Part shown: positions 26,361 through 34,407 of the stretch, in pieces
Position numbering within the stretch: the first letter of the stretch is position 1
How the letters are laid out: each line of letters opens with the position of its first letter
Origin: Sphingopyxis indica
GTDB taxonomy: Bacteria; Pseudomonadota; Alphaproteobacteria; Sphingomonadales; Sphingomonadaceae
Direction: 5' to 3'
Length of the DNA: 64,000 nt
Assembly: GCF_900188185.1 (NCBI RefSeq)
Contig: NZ_FZPA01000006.1
Location: forward strand, 1-64,000
Notes under the pieces: model-generated
The model's input: only the letters and a program-made list of their open reading frames with translations
Told to the model about the DNA's origin: nothing
Databases searched by the model: none
Translations under genes and position numbers: made by a program

Positions 26361-26570
26361 GAGCTTCGCGCAGAGACGCAGAGAATTGATTCACGCGGAG
26401 ACGCGGAGAGACGCGTTACCGCGAGGCGGCTTCTTTTCCGTTGGTCGCGCCAAGAGGAATCGGTGCAGGAAAAATGGGGCCTGTCGGCCCGCACAAGTTC
26501 TCCGCGTCTCCGCGTCTCCGCGTGAATCCTATCGTGCTTCTCTGCGCGCTCTGCGGCCTCTGCGCGAAAT
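26361..26570. repeat. Octanucleotide-periodic inverted-repeat element, locus C (non-coding)
   Basis: Two nested sets of inverted units are present: an outer CGCAGAG-type set (26361-26386 against 26535-26569) and an inner CGCGGAGA-type set (26390-26415 against 26498-26527). The enclosed centre is about 80 bp without a gene. It fills the 365-bp space between the GMC oxidoreductase and sterol desaturase genes, which holds no gene. A fragment of the CCGCCTTCGCGGGG hairpin repeat follows at about 26640-26657. Confidence 0.85.
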
Positions 26571-26664
26571 GATTCCCACGTCGCCCCCGCACGGGCTGGG
26601 GTAGCCGTCGGTGTTAGGCTATTTCTTTCTCCAGCGGCCCCCGCCTTCGCGGGGACGACGATTG

Positions 26665-27579
26665 TTATTCCGCCGGCTCTTCCACTGGCCGCACCGCGCG
26701 CCAGCGCGCCTTGATCATCGCGCTCGTCAGCCGGCTGCCGTCGTGGCTCCAGCCGGGTTCGCGCCACAGATAGGCGAGCTTGTGCCGCCACGGCGCGCGC
26801 CACACATCCTTCGCGATCCCGACCCATTCGTGGACCGCGGCCCACAGGATGTTGAAGCTGCCGAGCTGCCTGACGATGCCATAGCGCACCGGATCGTCGT
26901 CGCGTTCGGCGACGAAGCTGCCGAACATCCGGTCCCAGATGATGAACACCCCGGCATAGTTGGCGTCGAGGTAGCGCGGATTGACGCCGTGGTGGACGCG
27001 GTGGTGCGACGGCGTGTTCATCACCGCCTCGAACCATTTCGGCATCCGCCGGATCGCTTCGGTATGGATCCAGAACTGGTAGATCAGGTTGATCCCGGCG
27101 CAGAAGAACACCATCGCGGGCGGAAAGCCGATCAGGAAGAGCGGCAGGCGAAAGATAAAGCCCAAGCTGAAGAAGCCCGTCCATGTCTGCCTGAGCGCGG
27201 TCGAGAGATTATAGTGCTGCGAGCTGTGGTGGATGACATGGCTCGCCCAGAACCAGCGCACGCGGTGCGCGCTCCTGTGAAAGACATAATAGGCAAGATC
27301 GTCGAGGATGAAGCACAGGACCCACGCCCACCACCATTGCCGGAACGCGATGCCGATGTCGAACAGGCGGAACTGATAGACCCACAGCGCCATGCCGACG
27401 ACCGCCGCGCCGACGAGCGCGCCCGCGACCTGGCTGCCCGTGCCGAGCATCAGCGAGGTCAGCGTGTCGCGCGCCTCGTAACGGCTCCTGTCGGCGCGCA
27501 GCGAGACGATCATCTCGACGATCAGCAGCAGGATGAAGGCCGGGACGGCATAGACAACGGGATCGGGTAGTTTATCCAT
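26665..27579 (-). CDS. Sterol desaturase / fatty acid hydroxylase superfamily membrane protein
   Basis: A 304-residue integral membrane di-iron enzyme that hydroxylates or desaturates a lipid. Histidine clusters binding the two irons are visible: [21 protein letters not shown] and [13 protein letters not shown], with several membrane helices ([43 protein letters not shown]). The family includes carotenoid, sterol and alkylglycerol modifying enzymes; the substrate is not resolved. The ATG at 27579, with AGGA upstream, is preferred over 27615. It overlaps the end of the next upstream gene by 8 bp. Confidence 0.88.
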   Translation of the reverse strand: MDKLPDPVVYAVPAFILLLIVEMIVSLRADRSRYEARDTLTSLMLGTGSQVAGALVGAAVVGMALWVYQFRLFDIGIAFRQWWWAWVLCFILDDLAYYVFHRSAHRVRWFWASHVIHHSSQHYNLSTALRQTWTGFFSLGFIFRLPLFLIGFPPAMVFFCAGINLIYQFWIHTEAIRRMPKWFEAVMNTPSHHRVHHGVNPRYLDANYAGVFIIWDRMFGSFVAERDDDPVRYGIVRQLGSFNILWAAVHEWVGIAKDVWRAPWRHKLAYLWREPGWSHDGSRLTSAMIKARWRAVRPVEEPAE

Positions 27580-28114
27580 GCGTCCTGCCCCCTTTTGACG
27601 AAGGCACTGCGGCACCGGCCCGCTCCCCCGCCCGGCCTCCCATTTCAGGATATTCTGTGGGAGGCCGGGTGGGGGAGCGGGCCGGTGCCGCCTCGTTCGG
27701 TCTCGCCGAACGACCGGAAACCTCCCGCATCCGCGAGGCCCACACCCCCGCCTCTTTCCCGAGGTGCAGCGTGACCGCCCCGAAAGTCCGTTCGGGCATC
27801 CTCAGCGTCAGGAAATCCTTGTCGAGCCGTCCTTCGACTCCGGCATCGACGGGGCGCGCCGCGAAATGATTGCCGTGCGCGCGGATCAGCAGCATCCGCC
27901 CCTCGGCATTGCGGACGATCGCCGCGAAACCCGCGCGGTCGCGCGCGACCTCGACCCCGCCGAACCCCGTCTCGGCCTCGTCGGCGAGGCGGATCGCGTG
28001 CGCGTCGTCGGCGATGCGCGGATCGGCGCCGAGGCCCATTCGTCCCACCAGCCACGCGATGAAGAGCACCGCGACGAGCGATGCGACGAGCTGGATCAGG
28101 ACGGCTGTGGTCAC
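27572..28114 (-). CDS. Membrane-anchored hypothetical protein with repeat-derived C-terminus
   Basis: A 180-residue protein of unknown function. The GTG start at 28114 begins with an N-terminal membrane helix (AVLIQLVASLVAVLFIAWLVG), followed by a small domain (DRAGFAAIVRNAEGRMLLIRAHGNHFA...RPVDAGVEGRLDKDFLTLRMPERTFGAVTLHLG). The last 30-odd residues (APARSPTRPPTEYPEMGG...) are translated from a perfect-looking hairpin repeat (27610-27690), so the original C-terminus may have been altered. It overlaps the upstream phosphatase gene stop by 4 bp (GTGA) and the sterol desaturase start by 8 bp, implying an operon. Confidence 0.65.
   Translation of the reverse strand: MTTAVLIQLVASLVAVLFIAWLVGRMGLGADPRIADDAHAIRLADEAETGFGGVEVARDRAGFAAIVRNAEGRMLLIRAHGNHFAARPVDAGVEGRLDKDFLTLRMPERTFGAVTLHLGKEAGVWASRMREVSGRSARPNEAAPARSPTRPPTEYPEMGGRAGERAGAAVPSSKGGRTHG
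27610..27690. repeat. 33-bp-arm hairpin repeat inside a coding sequence
   Basis: The arms 27610-27642 and 27658-27690 are reverse complements with a single mismatch and a 15-nt loop. The sequence is CCGGCCCGC/CCCCCGCCCGGCCTCCC-rich. It is read in frame at the end of the 180-residue hypothetical protein, just before the sterol desaturase gene. Confidence 0.9.
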
Positions 28115-28545
28115 CGCGTCCCGGCCAGGGCGTCCATCATCGGACGCAGCGCCGACAGGTCGTAACCGCGCGCCGCCGCGGCGTTGCAGATCGCATCGAG
28201 ATCGTCGCCCGCGCGCGCCCTTGCCAGCGCCCACAGGTGCGTCGAGCGCGTCCCCGAGCGGCAATAGGCGAGCACCGGCCCCGTCGCGTCGCCGAGCAGC
28301 GTGTCGAGCGCGTCGAGCTGCGCGTGGCTGAAGCCCGCATGGCCGACGGGAATCGCAGCATAGGCGAGCCCTTCGGCGGCGCAGGCGTGCGCGATGTCGG
28401 CGCCCTGCGGCGCTGCGGGGTCCTCGCCGTCGGGACGGTTGTTGATGACGAGCGCATAACCCGCCGCCTTCGCCGCCGCGACATCCTCGAGGCTGATCTG
28501 GGGCGAGACGCTGTAGCCGGCGGTCAGGGGACGAAAATCGGTCAT
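28111..28545 (-). CDS. TIGR01244 family rhodanese/phosphatase-like protein
   Basis: A 144-residue protein of the beta-lactamase-hydrolase-like (TIGR01244) group, which has a protein phosphatase fold. The active-site loop is AYCRSGTRS (Cys95 to Arg100) after the central strand. Other parts are YSVSPQISLEDVAAAKAAGYALVINNRPDGE and IPVGHAGFSHAQLDALDTLL. In other bacteria such domains fuse to a sulphide-handling metallo-beta-lactamase; none is present here. The gene is translationally coupled by GTGA overlap with the downstream membrane protein gene. Confidence 0.82.
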   Translation of the reverse strand: MTDFRPLTAGYSVSPQISLEDVAAAKAAGYALVINNRPDGEDPAAPQGADIAHACAAEGLAYAAIPVGHAGFSHAQLDALDTLLGDATGPVLAYCRSGTRSTHLWALARARAGDDLDAICNAAAARGYDLSALRPMMDALAGTR

Positions 28546-28631
28546 GGCTGCGATGTATAGAATGGCCGGCTTTGCTGACAAGCGTGAAAGCGGCCCCGCG
28601 AGGACAAGCCATTGCCGTGGCCTCCTTTTTG

Positions 28632-28796
28632 TTCGCACGAAGCCACGAAGCCACAAAGAAGCTTTCCTGCCTCCGTTCGCCCTGAGCTTGTCGAAGGGCC
28701 GTTTTTCCAGCAGGCGGCGAACAAAAGAACGGTGCTTCGACAAGCTCGGCACGAGCGGATGAGAGAATTCTTTGTGGCTTCGTGGCTTCGTGCGAA
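28632..28796. repeat. Octanucleotide-periodic inverted-repeat element, locus D (non-coding)
   Basis: Perfect 29-bp inverted arms (28632-28660 and 28768-28796) made of CACGAAGC and CACAAAGA units. Between them lies a second, different inverted repeat (28673-28696 against 28735-28758, CTTCGACAAGCTCGG type). The element lies between the TIGR01244-family gene and recQ. No gene lies inside it. Confidence 0.88.
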
Positions 28797-28806
28797 AATC
28801 CTTATT

Positions 28807-30585
28807 CTAGAACCGCCGGATCACGTCCAGAAACGCATCGCCCCACGCCTCGAGCTTCTTTGCGCCGACGCCGGGGATCGCCGCGAGCTCGGCGCGCGAG
28901 GCCGGGCGGTCGGCCGCCATCGCGCGCAGCACCGCGTCGTGAAAGACGACATAGGGCGGCACCCCCGCCTCATTCGCGAGGTCGCGCCTTACGCCGCGCA
29001 GCGCTTCGAACAAGGGATCGCCGACCGGGTTCGCTGCGGCGCGATCGGCGCGGCCGCCGCGCCGCGTGCGCCGCGCGGGCGGCTCGGCGATCAGCACCGG
29101 CACCTCGCCCTTCATCACCGCGCGCCCCGCGGGACCGAACATCAGCCCGCCATGCTCGGTCGTGCTCAGCGCCTCGCGCGCCATCAGCGTGCGCACCAGC
29201 GGCTTGATCAGCCGCGCCTCGTCGCCCTCGACGATCCCGAAGACCGACAGCTTGTCGTGGCCTCGGCTTGCAATCCGCTCGTCGCTGCGCCCGGTGAGCA
29301 CCGCCTCGACATGCCCGGCGCCAAAGCTCTGTCCGGTGCGATAGACCGCCGAGAGCAATTTCTGCGCGAGCACCGTCGCGTCGAGCTGTTTCGGCGGGTC
29401 GAGGCAATTGTCGCAATTGCCGCAGCGTTCGGGCGGATGCTCGCCGAAATGGCGGAGCAGCAGCGCGCGGCGGCACTCGACCGTCTCGACGAGCGCGCCA
29501 AGCGCATTGAGCCGTGCGCGCTCGCCCGCAAGGCGCGCCTCGGGCAGCTCGCCAAGCCGCATCCGCGCGCGCGCGAAATCCTCGGCGCCCCACAGCATCA
29601 GCGCCTCGGCGGGATCGCCGTCACGTCCCGCGCGCCCCGTTTCCTGATAATAGCTTTCGATCGACTTCGGCAGCCCGGCGTGCGCGACGAAGCGCACGTC
29701 GGGCTTGTCGATCCCCATGCCGAAAGCGACCGTCGCGGTGACGATCCCGTCCTCCGACGCCACGAAGTCGTGTTGCACCCGCGCGCGGCGCTCGGCGTCG
29801 AGCCCGGCGTGATAGGCGGCGACGCTGCGCCCCGTCGCCGCGGCGAGCCGCGCGGCCATCCGCTCGGCGCCGTCGCGCGTCGGGCAATAGACGATCCCCG
29901 GCCCCGGATTGGCGGCGATGAAGTCGGCAAGCTGCTTCGCCGCGCCGATCCGCGGGCTGACCCGATAGCGGATATTCGGGCGGTCGAAGCCCGCGAGCAC
30001 CAGCCCCTCGGCGGGGATGCCGAGCTGGACGAGAATATCCTCGCGCGTGTGCCGGTCGGCGGTCGCGGTCAGCGCGAGGCGCGGCACCTGCGGGAAGGCG
30101 TCGAGCAGCGGACGCAAAAGCCGATAGTCGGGACGGAAATCATGTCCCCATTCGCTGACGCAATGCGCCTCGTCGATCGCAAAGAGCGCAGGCACGCGCG
30201 CTTCCATCAGCGCGCGAAACCCCTCGCCCGTCGCGCGCTCGGGCGCGATGTAGAGAAGGTCGAGCTGGCCGTCGCGATAGGCCTGGCGCGTATCGGCGAA
30301 ATCGGCATCGACGCTGGTGAGCGACGCGGCACGAATCCCCGCCGCGCGCGCACCGCGCAGCTGGTCGTGCATCAACGCGATCAGCGGCGACACGACGACG
30401 ACGCAGCCATCGAGCGCGACCGCGGGCAACTGATAGGTCAGCGACTTGCCCGCCCCCGTCGGCATCACCGCCAGCGTGTGCTCGGCCGCCATCACCCGCG
30501 CGACCACATCGGCCTGGCGTCCGCGGAAATGGTCGAAGCCGAAGGTCGATTTCAGAAGCGGAAGGAGAGCGTCGGGAGCGGACAT
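28807..30585 (-). CDS. recQ: ATP-dependent DNA helicase RecQ
   Basis: A 592-residue 3'-5' helicase that unwinds recombination and replication intermediates. Helicase motifs are visible: the Q-box FGFDHFRGRQ, Walker A MPTGAGKSL (about 41-49), DEAHCVSEWGHDFRPDY, TATADRHTREDI, the GIVYCPTRDGAERMA segment and QETGRAGRDG. A zinc cluster C-x-x-C in RCGNCDNC follows with a winged-helix region, and the C-terminus has an HRDC domain (LFEALRGVRRDLANEAGVPPYVVFHDAVLRAMA...GVGAKKLEAWG). Its length fits full RecQ. Its 5' side is a two-hairpin repeat (30603-30698); its 3' side is locus D. Confidence 0.95.
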   Translation of the reverse strand: MSAPDALLPLLKSTFGFDHFRGRQADVVARVMAAEHTLAVMPTGAGKSLTYQLPAVALDGCVVVVSPLIALMHDQLRGARAAGIRAASLTSVDADFADTRQAYRDGQLDLLYIAPERATGEGFRALMEARVPALFAIDEAHCVSEWGHDFRPDYRLLRPLLDAFPQVPRLALTATADRHTREDILVQLGIPAEGLVLAGFDRPNIRYRVSPRIGAAKQLADFIAANPGPGIVYCPTRDGAERMAARLAAATGRSVAAYHAGLDAERRARVQHDFVASEDGIVTATVAFGMGIDKPDVRFVAHAGLPKSIESYYQETGRAGRDGDPAEALMLWGAEDFARARMRLGELPEARLAGERARLNALGALVETVECRRALLLRHFGEHPPERCGNCDNCLDPPKQLDATVLAQKLLSAVYRTGQSFGAGHVEAVLTGRSDERIASRGHDKLSVFGIVEGDEARLIKPLVRTLMAREALSTTEHGGLMFGPAGRAVMKGEVPVLIAEPPARRTRRGGRADRAAANPVGDPLFEALRGVRRDLANEAGVPPYVVFHDAVLRAMAADRPASRAELAAIPGVGAKKLEAWGDAFLDVIRRF

Positions 30586-30602
30586 CGTGCGGCCGCACTA
30601 GA

Positions 30603-30698
30603 GTGATTTCGAGTGAAATGGAACATTTCACGGCTCGGAAATCACGGCAAAACAAGAATCTGGAGTGCCGGTTTTGGTCATCGAACCCGGCACTCTGG
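30603..30698. repeat. Two-hairpin dispersed intergenic repeat, copy 2
   Basis: Matches the copy at 5837-5939: hairpin 1 (30603-30645) has GTGATTTC/GAAATCAC outer arms and a perfect GTGAAATG/CATTTCAC inner stem; hairpin 2 (30663-30695) pairs GAGTGCCGG with CCGGCACTC. Differences from copy 1 preserve pairing. It is located between recQ and the Bax-inhibitor-1 gene, both on the minus strand. Confidence 0.85.
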
Positions 30699-30740
30699 CG
30701 GGGCGGGCGCCGAAGATGCAACCGCCCACGCCAAAGCAGA

Positions 30741-30768
30741 GAGCCCGGCGAATCGCTTCGCCGGGCTC
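30741..30768 (-). terminator. Hairpin downstream of the Bax-inhibitor gene
   Basis: A perfect 12-bp stem GAGCCCGGCGAA/TTCGCCGGGCTC around TCGC lies 28 bp beyond the stop of the minus-strand gene. On the minus strand it is followed by TCTCTGCTTT, a weak T-run, so termination is probable but not certain. Confidence 0.65.
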
Positions 30769-30795
30769 CTTCGAATTCCGTCCTTTTCCGCCGCC

Positions 30796-31530
30796 TCAGT
30801 TGCGGGTGCTGCCCATCAGGCGGAGGAGGAACATGAACATGTTGATGAAGTCGAGATAGAGGTTCAGCGCCCCCATCACGACCGATTTGCCCACAAAGTC
30901 GGTGCCGCGGACGTGGAAATACATGCTCTTGATCTTCTGCGTGTCATAGGCGGTGAGGCCCGCGAACACGAGCACGCCGATCACGCTGATCGCGAGGCTG
31001 AGCGCGCTCGACTGCATGAACATGTTGATGACCATCGCGACGAGGATGCCGACGACACCCATGATCAGGAAGGTGCCGAAACCCGACAGATCCTTCCTGG
31101 TCGTATAGCCATAGAGGCTGAGACCGAGGAAGGCCGCGGCGGTCGCGAAGAAGGTCTGCGCGATCGACGCGCCCGTATAGACGAAGAAGATCGACGCCAT
31201 CGACAGGCCCATGACGACCGCGAACGCCCAGAAAAGGCCCTGCGCCGCCGCGGTCGACAGCCGGTTGATCCCGAAGCTCAGCACCATGACGAACGCCAGC
31301 GGAGCCAGCATGATCACCCATTTGAGGATGCCGGGACCGAACAGCAGGGCGGGGGCGCCCGACCAGTTCGAAAAGAGCAGCGCGACGATGCCGGTCAGCA
31401 GCACGCCCGACGCCATATAATTATAGACCGACAGCATGTACGACCGCAGGCCGGCATCGACGGCTCCCTCCGCCGGACGGGCGGTGCCAAAGCCGGACGC
31501 CGCCATATTGGGGTCGTTCCAATTAGCCAT
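30796..31530 (-). CDS. Bax inhibitor-1/YccA family membrane protein
   Basis: A 244-residue protein with seven predicted membrane helices, of the BI-1/YbhL/TMBIM family. Start region MANWNDPNMAASGFGTARPAEGAVDAGLRSYML is soluble, followed by hydrophobic segments such as YMASGVLLTGIVALLF, WVIMLAPLAFVMVLSFGI and GLFWAFAVVMGLSMAS; the end NLYLDFINMFMFLLRLMGSTRN is the conserved family tail. Bacterial members are proposed calcium-permeable or stress-related proteins; exact function uncertain. It stands alone, with a hairpin terminator downstream. Confidence 0.9.
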   Translation of the reverse strand: MANWNDPNMAASGFGTARPAEGAVDAGLRSYMLSVYNYMASGVLLTGIVALLFSNWSGAPALLFGPGILKWVIMLAPLAFVMVLSFGINRLSTAAAQGLFWAFAVVMGLSMASIFFVYTGASIAQTFFATAAAFLGLSLYGYTTRKDLSGFGTFLIMGVVGILVAMVINMFMQSSALSLAISVIGVLVFAGLTAYDTQKIKSMYFHVRGTDFVGKSVVMGALNLYLDFINMFMFLLRLMGSTRN

Positions 31531-31669
31531 TTCAAATCTCCATCACCGGCCAGAACATACCGGCCGTGCGGACAATATCGGTGTTTTGGCGGCCGCTTTC
31601 AAGCGAAACCGGACAGCCGCGCGCGGGCGGGCTGGAATCGCGCGCGCGAGCGCCTATGCTGGCACCGCC

Positions 31670-32272
31670 ATGTCCACGCATCGCCTGTTCGTCGCCCTGC
31701 GTCCGCCGCGCGCCGTTCGCGCGCTGCTGACCGGTGCGATGCACGGCATCGCCGCGGCGCGCTGGCAGAGCGACGAGCAGCTTCACCTGACCCTGCGCTT
31801 CGTCGGCGAGGTCGACCGCCACCGGGCCGAGGATATTGCGGCGGCGCTCGGCACGCTGCACGGCCATGTGGTCGCGGCGCGGATTGCCGGCGTCGGGTTG
31901 TTCGAGCGGCAGGGGCGGCCGCACATGATCTGGGCGGGGATCGAGCCTGCCGAGCCGCTCGCCGCGCTTCACCGCAAGGTCGACCAATGCCTCGCGCGCG
32001 TCGGCATCGCCCCCGAAACGCGCGCCTTCGTGCCGCACATCACGCTCGCGCGCCTCAATCGCGCGGCGGGTCCGGTCGCGCCCTTCCTCGCCCTCAACGG
32101 CGATCTCGCGAGCCCGCCTTTCGTTTTCGACCATGTGATCCTGTATGAAAGCGAGCTGGCGCACGGCGGCTCGCGCTATCACCCCGTCGCGCGCTACGTG
32201 CTCGACGCAAATTCGGACACCAACGCCGAGGCGACCGCGCTGACGTCGTCCCACGTCGCCGCAAAGCCGTGA
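31670..32272 (+). CDS. thpR: RNA 2',3'-cyclic phosphodiesterase
   Basis: A 200-residue 2H-phosphoesterase (LigT/ThpR family), hydrolysing 2',3'-cyclic phosphates in RNA. Both HxTx motifs are visible: HLTL (His39, Thr41) in LHLTLRFVGE and HITL (His123, Thr125) in VPHITLARL. The last 25 residues after RYVLDA extend into the convergent phosphatase gene: the coding regions overlap by 79 bp. Family members are usually shorter, so this tail is likely an added C-terminus. No Shine-Dalgarno sequence is clear at the ATG. Confidence 0.9.
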   Translation: MSTHRLFVALRPPRAVRALLTGAMHGIAAARWQSDEQLHLTLRFVGEVDRHRAEDIAAALGTLHGHVVAARIAGVGLFERQGRPHMIWAGIEPAEPLAALHRKVDQCLARVGIAPETRAFVPHITLARLNRAAGPVAPFLALNGDLASPPFVFDHVILYESELAHGGSRYHPVARYVLDANSDTNAEATALTSSHVAAKP

Positions 32273-32700
32273 TCGGCGCCATAATAGGGATCGGTCACGC
32301 TTTCCCCCGCGCGCCCCGGCACCAGATCGAGCATCAGCAGCAGCCGCGCGGTCGCATCGGCGGGGGCGATGGCGCGCGCATCGCGCAAATTGGTCTCGTC
32401 GGCGGCAAGGATCAGGTCGAAGCGCCGGAAATCCTCGGGCACCAGTTGGCGCGCGCGCAAATCGCCGATGTCGATCCCGCGCCGCCGTGCCTCGGCCTGC
32501 GCACGGGCATCGGGCGGATGACCGGCGTGCCAGTCGCCCGTCCCCGCCGAATCGAGCGTCGCCGCGAAGCCCGCGGCGTCGAAGGCCGCGCGTGCCGCAC
32601 CCTCGGCGAGCGGCGAGCGGCAGATATTGCCGAGGCACAGGAACAGGATCGCAGGGCCGTCCGCCGTTACGGCATCGCGGCGCGGAGGAGAAACGGGCAA
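32194..32700 (-). CDS. Low-molecular-weight protein tyrosine phosphatase
   Basis: A 168-residue phosphatase. The catalytic CX5R loop is FLCLGNICRSPLAEG (Cys22 and Arg28), and the general acid Asp is in the DPYYG sequence near the C-terminus. It removes phosphate from tyrosine of proteins such as exopolysaccharide kinases; the target is not known here. The start is TTG, supported by AGAGGA upstream; no in-frame ATG is suitable. Its 3' end overlaps thpR by 79 bp in the opposite direction. Confidence 0.9.
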   Translation of the reverse strand: MPVSPPRRDAVTADGPAILFLCLGNICRSPLAEGAARAAFDAAGFAATLDSAGTGDWHAGHPPDARAQAEARRRGIDIGDLRARQLVPEDFRRFDLILAADETNLRDARAIAPADATARLLLMLDLVPGRAGESVTDPYYGADHGFAATWDDVSAVASALVSEFASST

Positions 32701-32792
32701 AAGGTGAATCCTCTTTCAACTTGCGCGCACGTCGCGCTCTGCTAGCCATGGGCCCCGAGACGGACGATAACGGGTCAGGGAGAGGCTTGCCA

Positions 32793-34403
32793 ATGGCGGA
32801 TCGCGAATTTGCAGCAGCGCCGGGATCGGAAACGCCCGGCGCGCCGGTGGCCGCGACCCGCGCGACGCCCTATGCCTGGTACGCGCTCGGCATCCTGTTC
32901 CTCGTCTATGTGCTCAATTTCATCGACCGCCAGATCATCACCATCCTTGCGCCCGACCTGAAACGCGACCTGGGGCTCGACGACGCCGACATCGGCTTTC
33001 TCTATGGCACCGCTTTCGCGGTCTTCTATGCGCTGTTCGGGGTGCCGCTCGGACGGCTTGCCGACGCGTGGCACCGCATCCGCCTGCTGACCGTCGGCCT
33101 GTCGGTCTGGTCGGCGATGACCGCACTGTCGGGGCTCGCGACCGGAAAGCTGCAACTGTCGGCGGCGCGGATGGGGGTCGGGGTCGGCGAAGCGACCGCC
33201 GGGCCGGCGGCCTATTCGCTGATTTCGGACCTGTTTCCAAAGCATATGCGCGCAACCGCGCTCGCCATCTATTCGGCCGGGCTCTATTTCGGCGGCGGCA
33301 TTTCGCTGATGATCGGCGGCTTCATCGTTCAGGGGTGGAACCGCACCTGGCCCGGCGGCGGCCCGTTCGGGCTCGTCGGCTGGCAGGCGGCGTTCATGGC
33401 GGTGGGCATTCCCGGCCTGCTCCTCGCGGCGTGGGTCGCGACCTTGAAAGAACCGGTGCGCGGACTCGTCGACGGCGTGCCGACCAAGCCCTCGCCGACC
33501 CCGTTCAAGGGCTTTTTCGAAGAGCTTTATGCGATCATTCCGCCCTTCACCCTGCTCGCGGCGATGTCGCGCGGCGGCCGCGCTTTGGCGATCAATCTTG
33601 CCGTCGCCGCACTGCTGGCGCTGGGCGCGCTGGCGATGATCCGGGTCACCGGCGCGGCGCTGCAATGGTGGTGCATCGCCTTCGGCTATTACGCCGTCTT
33701 TTCCTGGGCGAGTTCGCTCAGGAGCCGCGATGCGCCGGCCTTTCATCTGATCTGGGGATCGCGAGCCTTCATCACGACGATCCTCGGCTATGGCACCGTC
33801 GCCTTCATGTCCTATGCGTCGAGCGCCTTTGCGCCCGTCTATGCGCTCGAAATGCTCGGCGAGGACCCTGCCACGGTCGGCTTCTGGGTCGGCGGCATGG
33901 GGGCGCTGGCGGGCTTCCTCGGGGTCATCCTCGGCGGCCGCATGTCGGACTGGCTGCGCCAGCGGAGCGAAGCGGGGCGCCTGCTCGTCGTGATGTTCGG
34001 GCTGCTCGCGCCGATCGTGCCGATCGTCATCGCCTTCACGACGAAACCGGAACCGGGGAGCGCCGATTTCATCCGCTTCACCGCCTTTGCCTCGCTCGCC
34101 GGGCTGCTCGCGTCGAGCGCGCTCGGTGCCGCGGCGGCGACGACGCAGGATCTGGTGCTGCCGCGGATGCGCGGCACCGCGACCGCGACCTTCTTCCTGT
34201 CGACGACGCTCGTCGGGCTCGCGCTCGGTCCCTATATGGCGGGACAGGTGTCGGCGATGACGCACAGCCTGTCGACCGGCGTGCTGTCGACGCTGGCGAT
34301 CGTGCCCTTCGGCCTCGCCATGCTGGTCATCGCCTATCGCCGCGTCCCGGCCGCGGCCGCAAACGTCGTCGAGCGCGCCCGCGCCGCGGGGGAAGCGATC
34401 TGA
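32793..34403 (+). CDS. MFS transporter, Spinster-like
   Basis: A 536-residue major facilitator protein with a soluble N-terminal stretch of about 35 residues and about 12 membrane helices. The N-terminal signature is FLVYVLNFIDRQIITILAPDLKRDLGL, and the loop 2-3 motif is GVPLGRLADAWHR, both typical of Spinster-like members. Between the halves is an unusually hydrophobic central region (ALAINLAVAALLALGALAMIRV) that could add extra helices. The substrate is unknown. ATG 32793 has GGGAGAGG upstream; ATG 32748 would add 15 residues. It is divergent from the tyrosine phosphatase gene. Confidence 0.85.
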   Translation: MADREFAAAPGSETPGAPVAATRATPYAWYALGILFLVYVLNFIDRQIITILAPDLKRDLGLDDADIGFLYGTAFAVFYALFGVPLGRLADAWHRIRLLTVGLSVWSAMTALSGLATGKLQLSAARMGVGVGEATAGPAAYSLISDLFPKHMRATALAIYSAGLYFGGGISLMIGGFIVQGWNRTWPGGGPFGLVGWQAAFMAVGIPGLLLAAWVATLKEPVRGLVDGVPTKPSPTPFKGFFEELYAIIPPFTLLAAMSRGGRALAINLAVAALLALGALAMIRVTGAALQWWCIAFGYYAVFSWASSLRSRDAPAFHLIWGSRAFITTILGYGTVAFMSYASSAFAPVYALEMLGEDPATVGFWVGGMGALAGFLGVILGGRMSDWLRQRSEAGRLLVVMFGLLAPIVPIVIAFTTKPEPGSADFIRFTAFASLAGLLASSALGAAAATTQDLVLPRMRGTATATFFLSTTLVGLALGPYMAGQVSAMTHSLSTGVLSTLAIVPFGLAMLVIAYRRVPAAAANVVERARAAGEAI

Positions 34404-34407
34404 GGCC

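Noticed and set aside
26300..27184. N-terminal extension of the GMC oxidoreductase frame through the repeat locus
   Set aside because: The conserved FAD motif begins right after the ATG at 26299; upstream residues are translated from intergenic repeats and the opposite frame of the sterol desaturase gene.
28612..30606. A 664-codon frame antisense to recQ
   Set aside because: Shadow frame; recQ carries all helicase, zinc and HRDC motifs on the minus strand.
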